Below are positions 1-10,750 of a stretch of DNA of 64,000 nucleotides, piece by piece. Position 1 is the first letter of the stretch, and each line of letters starts with the position of its first letter. The stretch is from Cannabis sativa (Eukaryota > Streptophyta > Magnoliopsida > Rosales > Cannabaceae). Made by a program: the position numbers and the translations under genes. Below the pieces are notes generated by a model that was not told the origin of the DNA, searched no databases, and was given only the letters and a program-made list of their open reading frames with translations. The DNA is taken from the NCBI RefSeq assembly GCF_029168945.1, contig NC_083604.1, positions 46,061,686 to 46,125,685 on the forward strand, written 5' to 3'.

Positions 1-2070
1 ATCTCAATATAATCTATATTTTCAATGTAAAATAAAACATCCTAATTAAATTTATTTTGAGATACAGCTATGTTATGTACAAATTGTGTTCTATTGTGTA
101 TGTCTTTGTAACTGTAAACTTAAATTTTATTTGGAATGGAACTATGTTGACCGAATATGTGCCATTGAGTTTCAATATTTCCAATAAGTTATGAACAACA
201 CTTGCAATGTCAGATTTTTTAAAAAATAATTCCATAATAAAATAAGTGGATGAGCTAGGGTTTTCAAAGTAGCTCGTACACCCTACTAATGTGACCTTAT
301 ACGGATTGATGGTAAAATATTAGTAAAATAACGACATATAACTATCAAGTAGTTAGTAATACTTTCGAAATTATTAATTATTATTTTTAAATATTTCATT
401 TGAAACTTGAACTCACATCACCATTTGGTTGGGTTTTTCCAAATGCCTTTTTCCAATGCATTCACAAAGTCATCTTCATTGATAGGTTGTACAGTGTAGT
501 CAAATCAGGTTTTATATGTAAATATTTAATATTAATTTCACCAACACGGATTCATAACAACTTCATGGTAATGTTAGTTGGTTGTTCACTTTTATTATTG
601 GAAATTTGTAATGTTGAATACTTTATTGTAATCAAGATGTGAAAAATTGTAATGTGGTTCCTACAAATTAATTAGCAAATATAAAAGATTTATTTATTCT
701 AATAACGTATTTCTACGTATGTCTTTCCAACCCTAAAAATAATTTTCAACAGCCATAGAAATAAATTATATGAAAATATGTTTGGAACGTATTTCAATGT
801 AAGTCAGAAGCTGGATCTCCCATATCTCAATAACTTTAAGTTTGAAAATAACGTACATGAATATATGTGCACAGTACTTCACATCGTAAATACAGTATGG
901 TCCAATTATGTTTACTCAATATTTGAATTTAATGAGATAATTAGAATTTTTTGTGAAATGTAAACTATAATTTCGAACATATTTATTCGTACAATACTTA
1001 TTTTAATACAGTTTAAACCATTTCCTATTTAGGAGTTGTACTAAATTTGGACTACTACCCATTCTTAATACTCCACGTTCTTATGTTGTTGGGAATTATT
1101 TAAAAATTGTCCAAATATTGTAATCTTCTTAACCAAGTATGGACTATTTCCTCTAATTTTAATTTGTTCATACTCACTAAAAAAACCAATTGTTGTCTTA
1201 TCAATATTTAATTTTCTGTGTACGGTCCCACAGTGTACTCACTGACATTAAATGGAGTATTTCCTATACTTTAAATAACGTACGTCAGCGATTTCACAGT
1301 GTAACGTCAAATCAAACTCAGTACATGCAGATCTCATGGGATTCCCTGATTTGAGTTAATTAAGATACTGTATGCAAACACGAAACCTACCTATATTACT
1401 TAAGGAGATTTAATATTTGTTGGGCCCTAATATACTAATATGACATTTTTCTTATTAAAATTTGGACAAATCAATTAGGTCAAATTTAATATGATAGTAG
1501 TCCCTATGATAGTATTACCCAACAAAATTAACAAAACTAAGTTAATTAACTATGATAGTGGTACCAACAACGATTATGATGTCAAATTTTAATAAATTAT
1601 TGACTACTAAAATGAGTGGATGTCATATCACATTTTTAATTTCACCATTTAAACCATGTACTTATTATTTCAAGATGGTGATGTGACATTTTTATACGGC
1701 CGTAATAAATCAATTGACTTCATTCATTATGTCTTCCATGTGTACTAAATACTTGAAAGCATTTTATTTTTACTTTAATTCTGGAAATTATTATTTAAAT
1801 CAGAAAACCGTATGTATATTTGTTTTTAATATAAAAATGTCACATCACATAGTACTTTCCCGATATTGCTTTGATTTTGTTTGTGGGATTTGATTGACCT
1901 TCTCCTTCTATTAAAATTGGTTAACTAATAAATGGGTAAATTGAGATTTCTCAGATTGTCGTAAGTGGATATTACCATTGTCAAAATTAATTAACCATTA
2001 AATGGTTAAATTGGGAAAAAAAATCCATTACTATTACATGAACCCAATCACGTGTACATCAACCCACCAA
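1..2070. other. AT-rich spacer, no gene seen
   Basis: No supported gene. The short open frames near 400-640 and 778-963 use a non-ATG start or ordinary AT-rich composition and show no recognisable domain. The 1900-2040 part has two imperfect copies of a motif of the type TTAACYAxTAAATGGxTAAATTG, which may belong to the promoter of the gene starting at 2148. Confidence 0.5.
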
Positions 2071-2075
2071 ACCAC

Positions 2076-2083
2076 TATATAAG
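2076..2083 (+). promoter_or_regulatory. TATA box of the 136-aa gene
   Basis: TATATAAG lies 65 bp before the ATG at 2148, in a normal position for a plant TATA box with a short 5' UTR. A CACGTG (G-box) core lies about 25 bp further upstream. Confidence 0.55.
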
Positions 2084-2147
2084 TAAAGGTTAGGTTATCC
2101 AAACACACCATTTTTTTCAAACCCCGTTTTACTATTTCCTAAATCAA

Positions 2148-2558
2148 ATGGACCCTTACCAAAACTTCAACCCTTTTGAAACAAGTCCTCAAAAATCCCC
2201 ACCGCATCCTTTTTCTTCCACAAGACCCGTAGGTACACCGTCACGGAGTCCAAGACTCCGTTCAGCCTCCATTTCAGGATGTCCTAACTGTGCAAGTTTC
2301 GAGTCTGTTCTCCACGAACACGAAAAACTTATAAGGAAGGCACATTTACGAGCCACGGAGGCCAAGCAGGAGTCATACAAACTGGCGGAACACCTGTACC
2401 ATTCAGCCCACGCCATGCAAGAAGCCAACACTTCAAGAGAAAAATTAGAGGGTATCATGGATGACATTCTCGACTACACCGAGGTGTCCATACCCCACTA
2501 CCCACTTCATGTAAAACAAAAATCACCAAACACTACTCCAAGAGAAAGTCCTTCATGA
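2148..2558 (+). CDS. Small coiled-coil protein of unknown function, possibly MULE-associated
   Basis: This is an intact 136-residue frame and I do not recognise the family. Residues 1-45 are rich in Pro, Ser and basic residues (SPR/TPSRSPR-like) and look disordered. A CPNC pair follows near residue 45. Residues about 50-110 are charged and heptad-like (EHEKLIRKAH, ATEAKQESYKL, REKLEGIMDDIL), consistent with a coiled coil. The tail is again Ser/Pro rich. A TATA box 65 bp upstream and base composition unlike the flanking AT-rich DNA support a real gene. It lies head to head with neither neighbour: the 145-aa gene converges on it from the right, leaving a 0.43-kb intergenic gap. Being next to a MULE-type transposase gene suggests, but does not prove, that it is an accessory gene of the same element. 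Confidence 0.5.
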   Translation: MDPYQNFNPFETSPQKSPPHPFSSTRPVGTPSRSPRLRSASISGCPNCASFESVLHEHEKLIRKAHLRATEAKQESYKLAEHLYHSAHAMQEANTSREKLEGIMDDILDYTEVSIPHYPLHVKQKSPNTTPRESPS

Positions 2559-2992
2559 CCAAAGTCCCCGTTCAGAGACCATAGCCCTCCGTCTCAACGG
2601 AAGTTCCCTCAAGTTATAGAACTTGATTGAACATCCGTTCGGTTTCAATCGTGGTATTTTATATATATATATATAGTGTACTTTTGTTACAACTCATCTC
2701 ATATGGTCGTTCTATCAACTTTTTGTTAGGCCATTTAATGAGATTGAAGAACTTAGCTCCATTATATATGTAGTTGTATGTAACTCTACTATATTATTTT
2801 AAGTCTATTTTCTTTCTGTTTGCAGTTGTGATTTCACAATGATTCACTTCACTTTTAATTCCACAATTAATTAATGAGGAAAGTGACATTAATACTCCAA
2901 AATAACCAAAGTACAGATTTCATAACAAATACTGATAGTACATTATAACATCAAAATATAAAATAACATAACTTGGACACTAAAACAGTGCA
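2559..2992. other. Convergent intergenic region with presumed 3' UTRs
   Basis: The region lies between the 3' ends of two convergent genes. It is AT-rich, with a short TA run near 2660-2675 and AATAAA-like hexamers on both strands. No other coding signal was seen. Confidence 0.4.
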
Positions 2993-3430
2993 TCATTTAC
3001 TGTTTTTCGGAGAAGTATCCACTCCTCCTTTGTCCCCAACTTCTATATCATCTCCATTTCGGTCCTCACCTTTGTCAGTCGAATCTTTCACATTGTCCTG
3101 TTCGGGTGATTTATTTGCACCAGAGCATTCACCCTCATCAAACAGTGAGCAAACAGAATTAAGGATAGCCTCTTCATCAGTATCATCATCAGAATCCCAC
3201 ATGCAGGGAAACTCATTAACACAGCAAAGTTCTCTAACTTGCTGCCCATTGAAGCATTGTCCCGTCTCTCCATGTAGACATAAAGCAGAGAAAGCTTCTA
3301 TGAAAGATTCATAACGAATTATTTTTATGGACGCATCAGAAGTAGTGTTTTTGCTTACAGCGTCTTCGTACCTACTATAGATACCTTCATTTGGTCCATT
3401 GAAAATAACCCAGTGTGGACCTGAACTCAT
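2993..3430 (-). CDS. Small acidic protein with RNase H1-N / viroplasmin-like domain
   Basis: This is an intact 145-residue frame. Residues 5-50 follow the pattern of the RNase H1 N-terminal (Cauli_VI/viroplasmin) fold: an aromatic-V-x-F start (HWVIFNG), a GIY turn followed by an aromatic residue (GIYSRYEDA), then a basic strand and a final ESFIEAFSAL helix where the family has SF..xxEA. That fold binds RNA-DNA hybrids or dsRNA in RNase H1 and occurs in caulimovirus P6. Nothing resembling an RNase H catalytic domain follows. Instead, residues 75-145 are strongly acidic (DSDDDTDEEA) and probably disordered. A TATA box lies about 87 bp upstream on the minus strand. Its position between two other genes of the cluster suggests an accessory role in a transposon. 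The domain call comes from pattern only. Confidence 0.55.
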   Translation of the reverse strand: MSSGPHWVIFNGPNEGIYSRYEDAVSKNTTSDASIKIIRYESFIEAFSALCLHGETGQCFNGQQVRELCCVNEFPCMWDSDDDTDEEAILNSVCSLFDEGECSGANKSPEQDNVKDSTDKGEDRNGDDIEVGDKGGVDTSPKNSK

Positions 3431-3516
3431 ACTTGATATATGTAATGCTAATAACTAAATTACAAGTTAATTTCTCTATAAACTTGATGCTGGATTGGAA
3501 AACGTCTCAAGTGTGT

Positions 3517-3523
3517 TATATAA
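3517..3523 (-). promoter_or_regulatory. TATA box of the 145-aa gene
   Basis: On the minus strand this reads TATATAA, 87 bp upstream of the ATG at 3430. It is the only good TATA match in the short interval before that gene. Confidence 0.5.
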
Positions 3524-3717
3524 GTCGTCGAGAATAACCCTATAGTACGTTTTTTAGTTAGCTGTACTCTATTGGGATGTACTCCATTGGGCACATCTGA
3601 TGTGTCAAAAGAGGGGTGGTTAAATTTCTGAATTACACAATTAAATACACGTGTAGGCGTACGTAGTATGGTCAAATGTCAACATTATTCATCAATCCCG
3701 TTTTCCCAAAAAACCTA

Positions 3718-4240
3718 ATGTACTACGGTACTGTTCTAACGTACAACGATGGTTTAATTCATAAGAAGATGTAGGTGAAGGGCCCATTAATATCAGCCCA
3801 ACATATATAAATGCCCAACATATATAAATGGGAGAAACTACCCATTCTACTAAAAAATGTCATCACTTCAACCAAAAAAAAAAAAGATCCTTACTTTTCA
3901 ATCTTTATTTTCCACAAATAAAAAAATGTACTATTACTTATTTCCTGACGTACGAAGTGGTTTAATTCATTAAAACAGGTTGGGAAAGGCCCATTCATAT
4001 AAGCCCAACAATTTTAAATGTTACCACCAACCCATACAACTCAACAAAATTTCTAAACCCAAAAATCATACAATAACCTTATTTTCCAATTAATTTATTC
4101 AAAAGTAAATGTAATTGTACTATTTTACTTTTCAAAAGTACGAAGACAGTGGAATAGAGTTTCCAATATTTCAAAGGCCCATTAATATCAGCCCAACACA
4201 CTTAAATGCAATCACCAACCCATATTACTCTACAATCTGA
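3718..4240 (+). promoter_or_regulatory. Three repeated promoter modules upstream of the MULE-type gene
   Basis: A core of the form GGCCCATTAATATCAGCCCA recurs at about 3781, 3988 (as GGCCCATTCATATAAGCCCA) and 4176, spaced 207 and 188 bp. Each core follows a GTAC-containing AT tract and is followed by AAATG and a CAACCCAT-like string, so a block of roughly 190 bp was triplicated and has diverged. GGCCCA is the site-II core bound by TCP factors in plants (known biology); use here is inferred. Two TATATAAATG strings at about 3804-3830 lie inside the first module. Confidence 0.55.
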
Positions 4241-4389
4241 GGCATTCAATCTCATAAAATCTAATTTCACTCGACTCACCACCATCTTTCCCTTACTCTT
4301 CATCTCTAATTCTTGGATATCAATAACAATCGAACACTGTAACTCCACTCCAGTACATTAACGTCGAAGGAACAATTGGTTACTTATCA

Positions 4390-4469
4390 GTAAGTCCTTT
4401 TTTTTTTATCTTTCTCGAAAACCATTCCTTACCTATTAACTTTATCATTTAATTTGTTAATTCAAACAG
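4390..4469 (+). other. Probable 5'-UTR intron of the MULE-type gene
   Basis: The donor CA|GTAAGT at 4390 and the acceptor AAACAG ending at 4469 bound an 80-bp AT/T-rich segment that ends 7 bp before the ATG. A leader intron is common in plant genes. Confidence 0.5.
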
Positions 4470-4476
4470 ATACAAT

Positions 4477-6795
4477 ATGGAGGCCGAGTCTCAAGCAGAG
4501 AACATGAATGAGGAACAAACCTACGAATGGGAAAGCATAACAGCAGAGCTAAACATCACAAAACCAGTGAATGAGATTCAAATATGTGACGTCCTAGGCA
4601 AGAGTCTCGACAAACTGGGAAAATGGGAAGCATTCTACGAAATGTACCTGAAACGGATGGGTTTCGGCACAAGAAAAGATGATGTACGACGTTCTCACGG
4701 AGTCATTGTAATGCGCAGGTGGGTTTGTTGTTCCGAGGGTTACAAAAGAATCACAATAACGGAAAGACAAAGAAAAAAGAGACCTCATGATGTCACTAGA
4801 ACCGGATGTCAGGCAGCATTACGTATTTTACTCACACAACCGTCTAACACTTGGAAATGCAAAGAGTTCAGCACAATACACAATCACGACCTCGCTTCAT
4901 CAAGTGAGGTACAATTTTTGAGATCATACCGAGTAGTGTCCGATGGCTTGCTTGCCCAAGTTAGGTCGATGAACTCCGTTGGAATTAAAACTGCCAACAT
5001 AATGTCTCATGTTGCTTTGCAAAGTGGAGGTTACGAGAGAATGCCATGTCAACTTCGAGATGTCTACAACAGGGTTGCTGGTGCCAAGCGAGAAGAAAAG
5101 ATAGAGACGGACTCGGAAGGAGCGTTGGGATTTCTTGATTGTCTCGCAGAGAGGGATCCAAATTTCTTCGTTGTATATCAGGTGGACGAGGAGAATCGAT
5201 TGGCTAACTTATTTTGGGCAGATGGAAACTCACGTGTCGACTATGTGGCTTTTGGGGATGTACTAGGGTTTGATACCACCTACATGACAAATGAGTACAA
5301 TAAGCCTCTCACTGTTCTCATTGGCGTAAACCACCATTTCAACACATGCATCTTCGGGTTCGCTCTCTTCCTCCACGAGAAGCTTCCATCCTATCGTTGG
5401 CTACTTCAAAAATTTCTCGAATGCCATGGAGATAAGAAGCCAAATGTTGTAGTTACTGACCAAGATGTCGCCATGAAACAGGCCATCATGGAACACATGC
5501 CTGATGTTACACACCGTCTATGTGCTTGGCATCTCAATACAAATGCTTCCAAAAAGGTTAAAGATCCGATCTTCTTGAAAAGATTTAAAGATCTAATGTA
5601 CAACTACTACGAGGAGGAGGATTTTGAAGCAAGATGGTTAGACGTCGTCGAAACCCAACAACTAACAGATAATGAATGGTGCCAAACAACATTCGACACA
5701 AGAAAACAGTGGGCAGAAACTTATTTAAGGGATTCATTCGTTGCAGGAATGAGAACCACACAACGTTGCGAATCGATCAACTCAGCCCTAAAAAAATTTT
5801 TAGAGAAGAATTATTGCTTGCGTGAATTTGTAACAACCATAGATATGACAGTCTCAAAGCTCAGACACAACGAGACTGCAAATGACTTCAAAAGCAGATG
5901 CACTCGACCTCACCCACCTAATCCTACATGCTTGACCACGTACTACAACCAATGTGCTGAATTCTACACAAGAACTATGTATCACAAGGTTGCTGAGCAG
6001 CTTGATTTAGAGAATAATTATTTTGTCATAAGTCAGGAGCAAGAAAGAGAGTGGCAGATATACACCATTGGAAAGTTTCAGCATCCGGAAGTCCAATACC
6101 GAGTTCATTACTGTGAAGGCCAACGAGCACTACACTGTAGCTGCATGCTATATGAAAGTCAGGGGTACCCTTGTAGACATTTATGGGCTACAATGAAAAG
6201 ATTAAACATCAGAAGAATACTTAATACTCTTCTCATGAAGCGATGGAGCAAATCCGCGAAGACAAATCTCCACCTACATTTTAACCCCCCGGCACAAGAA
6301 CAACAACACATTTATGAGATGGCTAGGTTTGGATCTCTCAGCTCATTAACTTATAACTTCACTTTCTATGCAGCAAAAACAGAGGATTTGTACACGGGTG
6401 CAAAGGAAGAGATTGAACGGCTAACTCTAATGTTCAAGGAAGAATTTGAGATGAGTTCCAATCCAGAAGGACAGACGCCACAACCTGGAAGATATCGTAA
6501 CAACCCCAACATTATTAAAGACCCTGAAGTTGTAAGAACAAAGGGTACGGGAAATCCAAGGGAAGGACCGAACGGGGAGCAGATCCCAAGAAACTCAAGA
6601 CATTGTCGCATTTGTCGCTCATCAGGCCATGATTATCGATGGTGCCCAAACCGTCAACAGAATACTGGATCTCAGGGGCAACAGTCAGCACACAATCAAC
6701 TAACAACTGACTCATTCAATGAACACTCCAACGCGTATTTCCCTGAACCGCCTTCCTCCACACAAGAATCATACTATGGTCATTCATATATATAA
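4477..6795 (+). CDS. FAR1-type / MULE transposase family protein, intact
   Basis: This is a 772-residue uninterrupted frame, the usual length for FAR1/FRS and MULE proteins. Residues about 50-140 form a FAR1-type WRKY-GCM1 zinc-binding DNA-binding domain (RRWVCCSEGYKR, then TRTGCQAALR and NHDLAS). Residues about 255-440 form the MULE DDE core: first Asp in GFDTTYMTNEYN (~266), second in VVVTDQDVAMKQ (~327), CAWHLN after it, and a likely catalytic Glu in QRCESINSALKKF (~431). A SWIM finger follows at ~552-573 (CSC..., then PCRHLWA). Near 710-723 is a CxxC-xxxx-H-xxxx-C knuckle (CRICRSSGHDYRWC). The protein would act in the nucleus, either as a transposase or as a domesticated DNA-binding regulator. 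All catalytic positions I can identify are present. Without terminal inverted repeats I cannot choose between an active MULE and a host FRS-like gene. Confidence 0.85.
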   Translation: MEAESQAENMNEEQTYEWESITAELNITKPVNEIQICDVLGKSLDKLGKWEAFYEMYLKRMGFGTRKDDVRRSHGVIVMRRWVCCSEGYKRITITERQRKKRPHDVTRTGCQAALRILLTQPSNTWKCKEFSTIHNHDLASSSEVQFLRSYRVVSDGLLAQVRSMNSVGIKTANIMSHVALQSGGYERMPCQLRDVYNRVAGAKREEKIETDSEGALGFLDCLAERDPNFFVVYQVDEENRLANLFWADGNSRVDYVAFGDVLGFDTTYMTNEYNKPLTVLIGVNHHFNTCIFGFALFLHEKLPSYRWLLQKFLECHGDKKPNVVVTDQDVAMKQAIMEHMPDVTHRLCAWHLNTNASKKVKDPIFLKRFKDLMYNYYEEEDFEARWLDVVETQQLTDNEWCQTTFDTRKQWAETYLRDSFVAGMRTTQRCESINSALKKFLEKNYCLREFVTTIDMTVSKLRHNETANDFKSRCTRPHPPNPTCLTTYYNQCAEFYTRTMYHKVAEQLDLENNYFVISQEQEREWQIYTIGKFQHPEVQYRVHYCEGQRALHCSCMLYESQGYPCRHLWATMKRLNIRRILNTLLMKRWSKSAKTNLHLHFNPPAQEQQHIYEMARFGSLSSLTYNFTFYAAKTEDLYTGAKEEIERLTLMFKEEFEMSSNPEGQTPQPGRYRNNPNIIKDPEVVRTKGTGNPREGPNGEQIPRNSRHCRICRSSGHDYRWCPNRQQNTGSQGQQSAHNQLTTDSFNEHSNAYFPEPPSSTQESYYGHSYI

Positions 6796-7123
6796 CTAGC
6801 TATTTTTAACCATTGATGTTTTAAGGTTTATGACTCTAGTTATTGCTTCAAAAACTCTACATTTATATACTTCATGTTATGTTTGCCGTGTTTAAGGTAT
6901 TTATCTCAACAAATCTCAAATTTATAATTAATGAACAAATAAATTATTTTACCCAAGAAAATTCAATCTTATAAGGTCAAAATTTCCATAGTAATTAATT
7001 TTTTTATACAGAATAATAAAAATAAAAATAATACACCAACGTAAAACTCAATATATACCAACACATAATTTCATAATTTATAACAAATTATTCTTAACAA
7101 TGTACTACGAAACAAAAATGAAC

Positions 7124-7232
7124 GTACTCTCTACCTGATATTTTGTACTCGGTACGTGATATTTTGTACACTAATTTTACTAAACAGCATGCATAAACAA
7201 TTAATGTACTCGGTACGTGATATTTTGTACTC
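7124..7232 (+). repeat. Three copies of a sub-terminal 26-bp repeat
   Basis: GTACTCGGTACGTGATATTT followed by TGTAC occurs at about 7145 and 7206. A third, variant copy (GTACTCTCTACCTGATATTT) starts at 7124 and overlaps the second. All are direct. Clustered direct repeats just inside an element's end are typical transposase-binding or sub-terminal repeats, so they may mark the right side of a MULE that includes the transposase gene. Confidence 0.6.
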
Positions 7233-7520
7233 AACTACAATTCCAAAATTACATACATGATGTAAAATACCAAAATAACCCCACTCCGACAACATGGACC
7301 CACTGCCTACAGTATATTTGTACAATTAACTACCACGAACAGTAAAGCTGTTGTACTTTGTCTTACTTTAACTGACGTGAACAGTAATTTAATTGTACAT
7401 TTTTATTTTTTAATTAAAAATACAAATGTACAACCGGTTACCAAACCTAGAATAACCGGTTGCCAACTTAATTAAATAATTAAAAAATAAAACTATTCTA
7501 ACGTGGGACCTACCTACCGT

Positions 7521-7540
7521 ACACGGATTGCAATCCGTGT
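7521..7540. repeat. Perfect 20-bp palindrome
   Basis: ACACGGATTGCAATCCGTGT reads the same on both strands with no loop. It lies about 300 bp beyond the sub-terminal repeats in otherwise AT-rich DNA. Confidence 0.7.
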
Positions 7541-9194
7541 TTTGCACATATGGGCACAAAATCGACTGCCTAATTTTTTATATATAACAAATATAATACA
7601 ATATTTATGTCTTTCATTAATAAATGTAAGATTGGTAATTTAGGTCAAAATGCGACAACACTATAAATTCGATACAAATTATTACGAGTTAGGGCATGAA
7701 AAATAGACGCAAGTCAAAATTAGGTTAATCTTGAATGACATGATTATTATTTGGATTGTGTCAGAGTTAATCTATGTGCCACAAAATCGACACAAATTGA
7801 TCCCCAATTATATTCAATATATTATTAAAATGATTAATTTATAGTTAAAATATTATTTATTTTTTATATAAAAAAATCTAAATTAGATTATTTTTTTTAC
7901 AAGAATATAAGATAGCTTATTTTTACTTGATATTAAGAATTTTATTTTTTTATTGATAATTTATGATAAATTATTTAATTAATTAATATTATTTATTTAC
8001 AATTTTAAATATTTTTAATTTAGTATATTATTTTAATGAATTGAATAAATTGATAACTTTATATATAAAATGTGGCTATTTAACGTTTTTTGTTGGTTTA
8101 AGAGAACATTTTAAGAATATAAGAATATTCTATTAAATTTAACGGTGTAAGTAGGATTAGCTTTATAAATATATATATATATTTTTGAGTAATATATTAT
8201 TTATTTTAGGTTAATTGAACTTATACTAATTTTAAATTAATTTAAATCTATATAAATATTAATATTTTATTTATAATATTTTTATTTTTAATGTTGAGAG
8301 TTTGCTCAATTTTAATATTCTTCAACTCTATAATTATTTTCCTCTAATTTTTAAAATTTTAAATATTGTGTTTTTATAAAAAAAATATTATAAAATAAAT
8401 AAGTTGTTTCCTTTAATTTATAAATTTTAAAAATACATATAATAAAAATAAAAATTAAAAATATAACTAAATATACGTATAATATATGTAACAATAACTT
8501 AGTAATTAAAAATATATGTATAAAAATCAAACATGAGATATTAATAATGTTAATTAACATGTAGTGTATGATAAATATAGTCAACATGTATGTGAATATG
8601 ATAAAGGTCAGTGCGTTGATATAAAAAGTTAAATTAAAATTGAGATTTTTTAACAAAAAATAATATATACAATTTGGTTTAAGATTTATCAAATTAAACT
8701 TGATGTTACGTTCAATGCACATATAATTAATTTTCTTTTTAATTAAGTTCAATTAAGTGATGTTAAGTGTAATACGTGTATGTAATTTTTTTTTTAAAAT
8801 TTTTGAAATAGAGTTTGAGATTTTGATCTTTAATAGTTTTTTTTTTAACTGTTGTTACATTGGTGTGTCATTTGAATGTAATTATATATATGCTCAATTA
8901 TATGGTGGAAGGCACATTTAACAATGTCAACCTAGCTATGGTGACCACAAGACAACAATCCTATAGAAGATAGAAAATTACATTTTCTAGTAGGTACCTT
9001 TATTGTATAGAAGATAATTTTTTTTTTTATTTTAATTTAAAGTTAAATTAATAAATTTAAAAATATAAATAATATTTTAAGTATTTTATATAAAATATCT
9101 ATATAATTTTTATTTTTAAATGTATATAATAATATTATAAAATTAATAAAAAATATTATGTTAAGTAATTGAATATTTTGTTAAAATTAATGCA

Positions 9195-9258
9195 TAAACT
9201 CAAAAATTATCGTTAAATTAGAAATCCTGTTATATAACCATACTTTATATAAAATAGA
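9195..9258 (-). mobile_element. Degenerate Helitron 5' end
   Basis: On the minus strand the sequence starting at 9258 reads TCTATTTTATATAAAGTATG and continues into a TATAAC string, matching the plant-type Helitron 5' end seen at 29012, 29566, 32128 and 33205. No hairpin plus CTAG 3' end could be assigned to the left of it. Confidence 0.35.
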
Positions 9259-9666
9259 TATGTAAACTTGTATAACATACGACATCACCAATTATCACCT
9301 CTAACTAAGTAGTCTAATAACTTTTACAAGTAATTTATGAGTATATATTGCTAAGAATTTTAGGGAGTACTATTAACTTCTTATACCTTCCAAATCAGCT
9401 AAAACATGAGAATCCCTTCTACGCCTAAGTGGCTACCACTATTCAATGTTTTTTTTCCTCTTCTTTTTTGGTACAAAGACATCTTAGTACATCATCATAT
9501 CTCTCTCTTTTTCTTTAATATGATATGACAACTTCCTCACTATCTTATAATGTGGTTCCAGTTAGATTTTTTTGTTATTGGATGTTTCTAGTTGGTTCTA
9601 ATTGAGTTTTACAGGATCTCAGTTGTGGGATTTGCCTCCTTCTTACCTTTATGCAGAATCTATTTA

Positions 9667-9876
9667 GGGCATCTCAATGAAAAAAAAAAATTAAAGGATG
9701 TTTAAGTGGCAACATGTTGAGATGCTATATCACTAGAGAGAAAAGAATATTATTCTAGAAATATGTGTGAGAGTGTCATACCATTGGCCATTGGAGTAAT
9801 TTTAAAAGTAAGAGTATCTGATGTGAAATGTGGAGATTTTTAACATCCCTAAAGAATACTATCATTAGAGATGCTC
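9667..9876. mobile_element. Tourist/Harbinger-like MITE, 210 bp
   Basis: The ends are inverted: GGGCATCTCAATGA on the left and TCATTAGAGATGCTC on the right, which differ by one indel and a few substitutions. TTA flanks both sides (9664-9666 and 9877-9879), matching the 3-bp target duplication of PIF/Harbinger elements. There is no coding capacity. Confidence 0.6.
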
Positions 9877-9879
9877 TTA

Positions 9880-10750
9880 TAACTTTAATTATCGAGGATT
9901 TTTTTTACTTATTATTATTATTGTTTGTTTATGTACAGAATTGATCATATTAACAGAGGGAACCATTATTCTTACCCAGGTGTCACGTCTATATAAGTTT
10001 GACATATATAAAAGAGTTAGTGTAATTTTTCCAAAATGTTATCAGCTTCTCATATGAGATTTACTTGTAATGTTAATATATACAAGTGAAGATGAAAAGT
10101 GGCATTTGTACACTCTTGTTCCGTTCAGAATTTAGGTGCCATATTCTCTGCAATACAAATCTCTCCAAATTACACTTCTCTACCCTATCTCAACAATTAA
10201 AATTTGGTAATTAAATTTAATTTTAATTAGAATATTTTTAATTATTTATTAAATAATTAATTATATTTTATAAATTAAATATTTGATTTATTATTACCAT
10301 ATGAACAATATTATAACATTCTCTCACTTGGTTAATATTTAAATTAATTTACTACTTATAATCCAATGATCATCCTTACTATATCAAACATATGAATCAT
10401 GACAAGTATTATTTTTCATGTATTACAATATATTTATTATATAAAAATATACTTTATGCGGCTATGTACTAAAGTGAATAAATCCTATGTTTATATTAAA
10501 ATTATGTTAAGATACAATTTTCTCAAATAAAATTAAGTTTCACATGAAAATTAGAAAATATTTACATAAGAGTTTTATTGATAGTATATCTTTAATTGTA
10601 CAATTAATGAAAATTGTATAAGGGTAATTGAATCTTATATTTAATTTACGATCATTGAATTTATGATACATCATGCCTTTAGTCAATGAATTTGCGTTCA
10701 CTCAATTTATTAGATGAATTACAAGTGACTAAGAGACCGTAAGTCTACGT
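9880..10750. other. AT-rich spacer, possible old copia remnant
   Basis: No gene. Around 10300-10330 the minus strand reads a purine-rich AACCAAGTGAGAGAA followed by TGTTATAATATTG, resembling a polypurine tract next to an LTR start, but nothing else supports an element. Confidence 0.25.

Larger units (their letters stand above)
6796..9190. other. AT-rich downstream region without a supported gene
   Basis: Apart from the repeats listed separately at 7124-7232 and 7521-7540, this is very AT-rich DNA. An open minus-strand frame near 8351-8752 is almost entirely I, L, F, Y, N and K codons and is composition-driven. Around 7620-7800 there is a slightly GC-richer tract with strings such as TTAGGTCAAAATGCGACA, perhaps an old retroelement fossil. 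Confidence 0.45.

Noticed and set aside
3088..3273. Second minus-strand frame overlapping the 145-aa gene
   Set aside because: Shadow of the real frame, with no domain and poor composition.
2993..3430. Viroplasmin-like domain as evidence of an integrated caulimovirus
   Set aside because: No movement protein, coat protein or pararetroviral polymerase is nearby, and the fold is also present in cellular RNase H1 and transposon proteins.
8351..8752. Long open minus-strand frame (about 130 codons)
   Set aside because: Almost only I, L, F, Y, N and K codons in ~85% AT DNA with no motif or promoter. Composition artefact.
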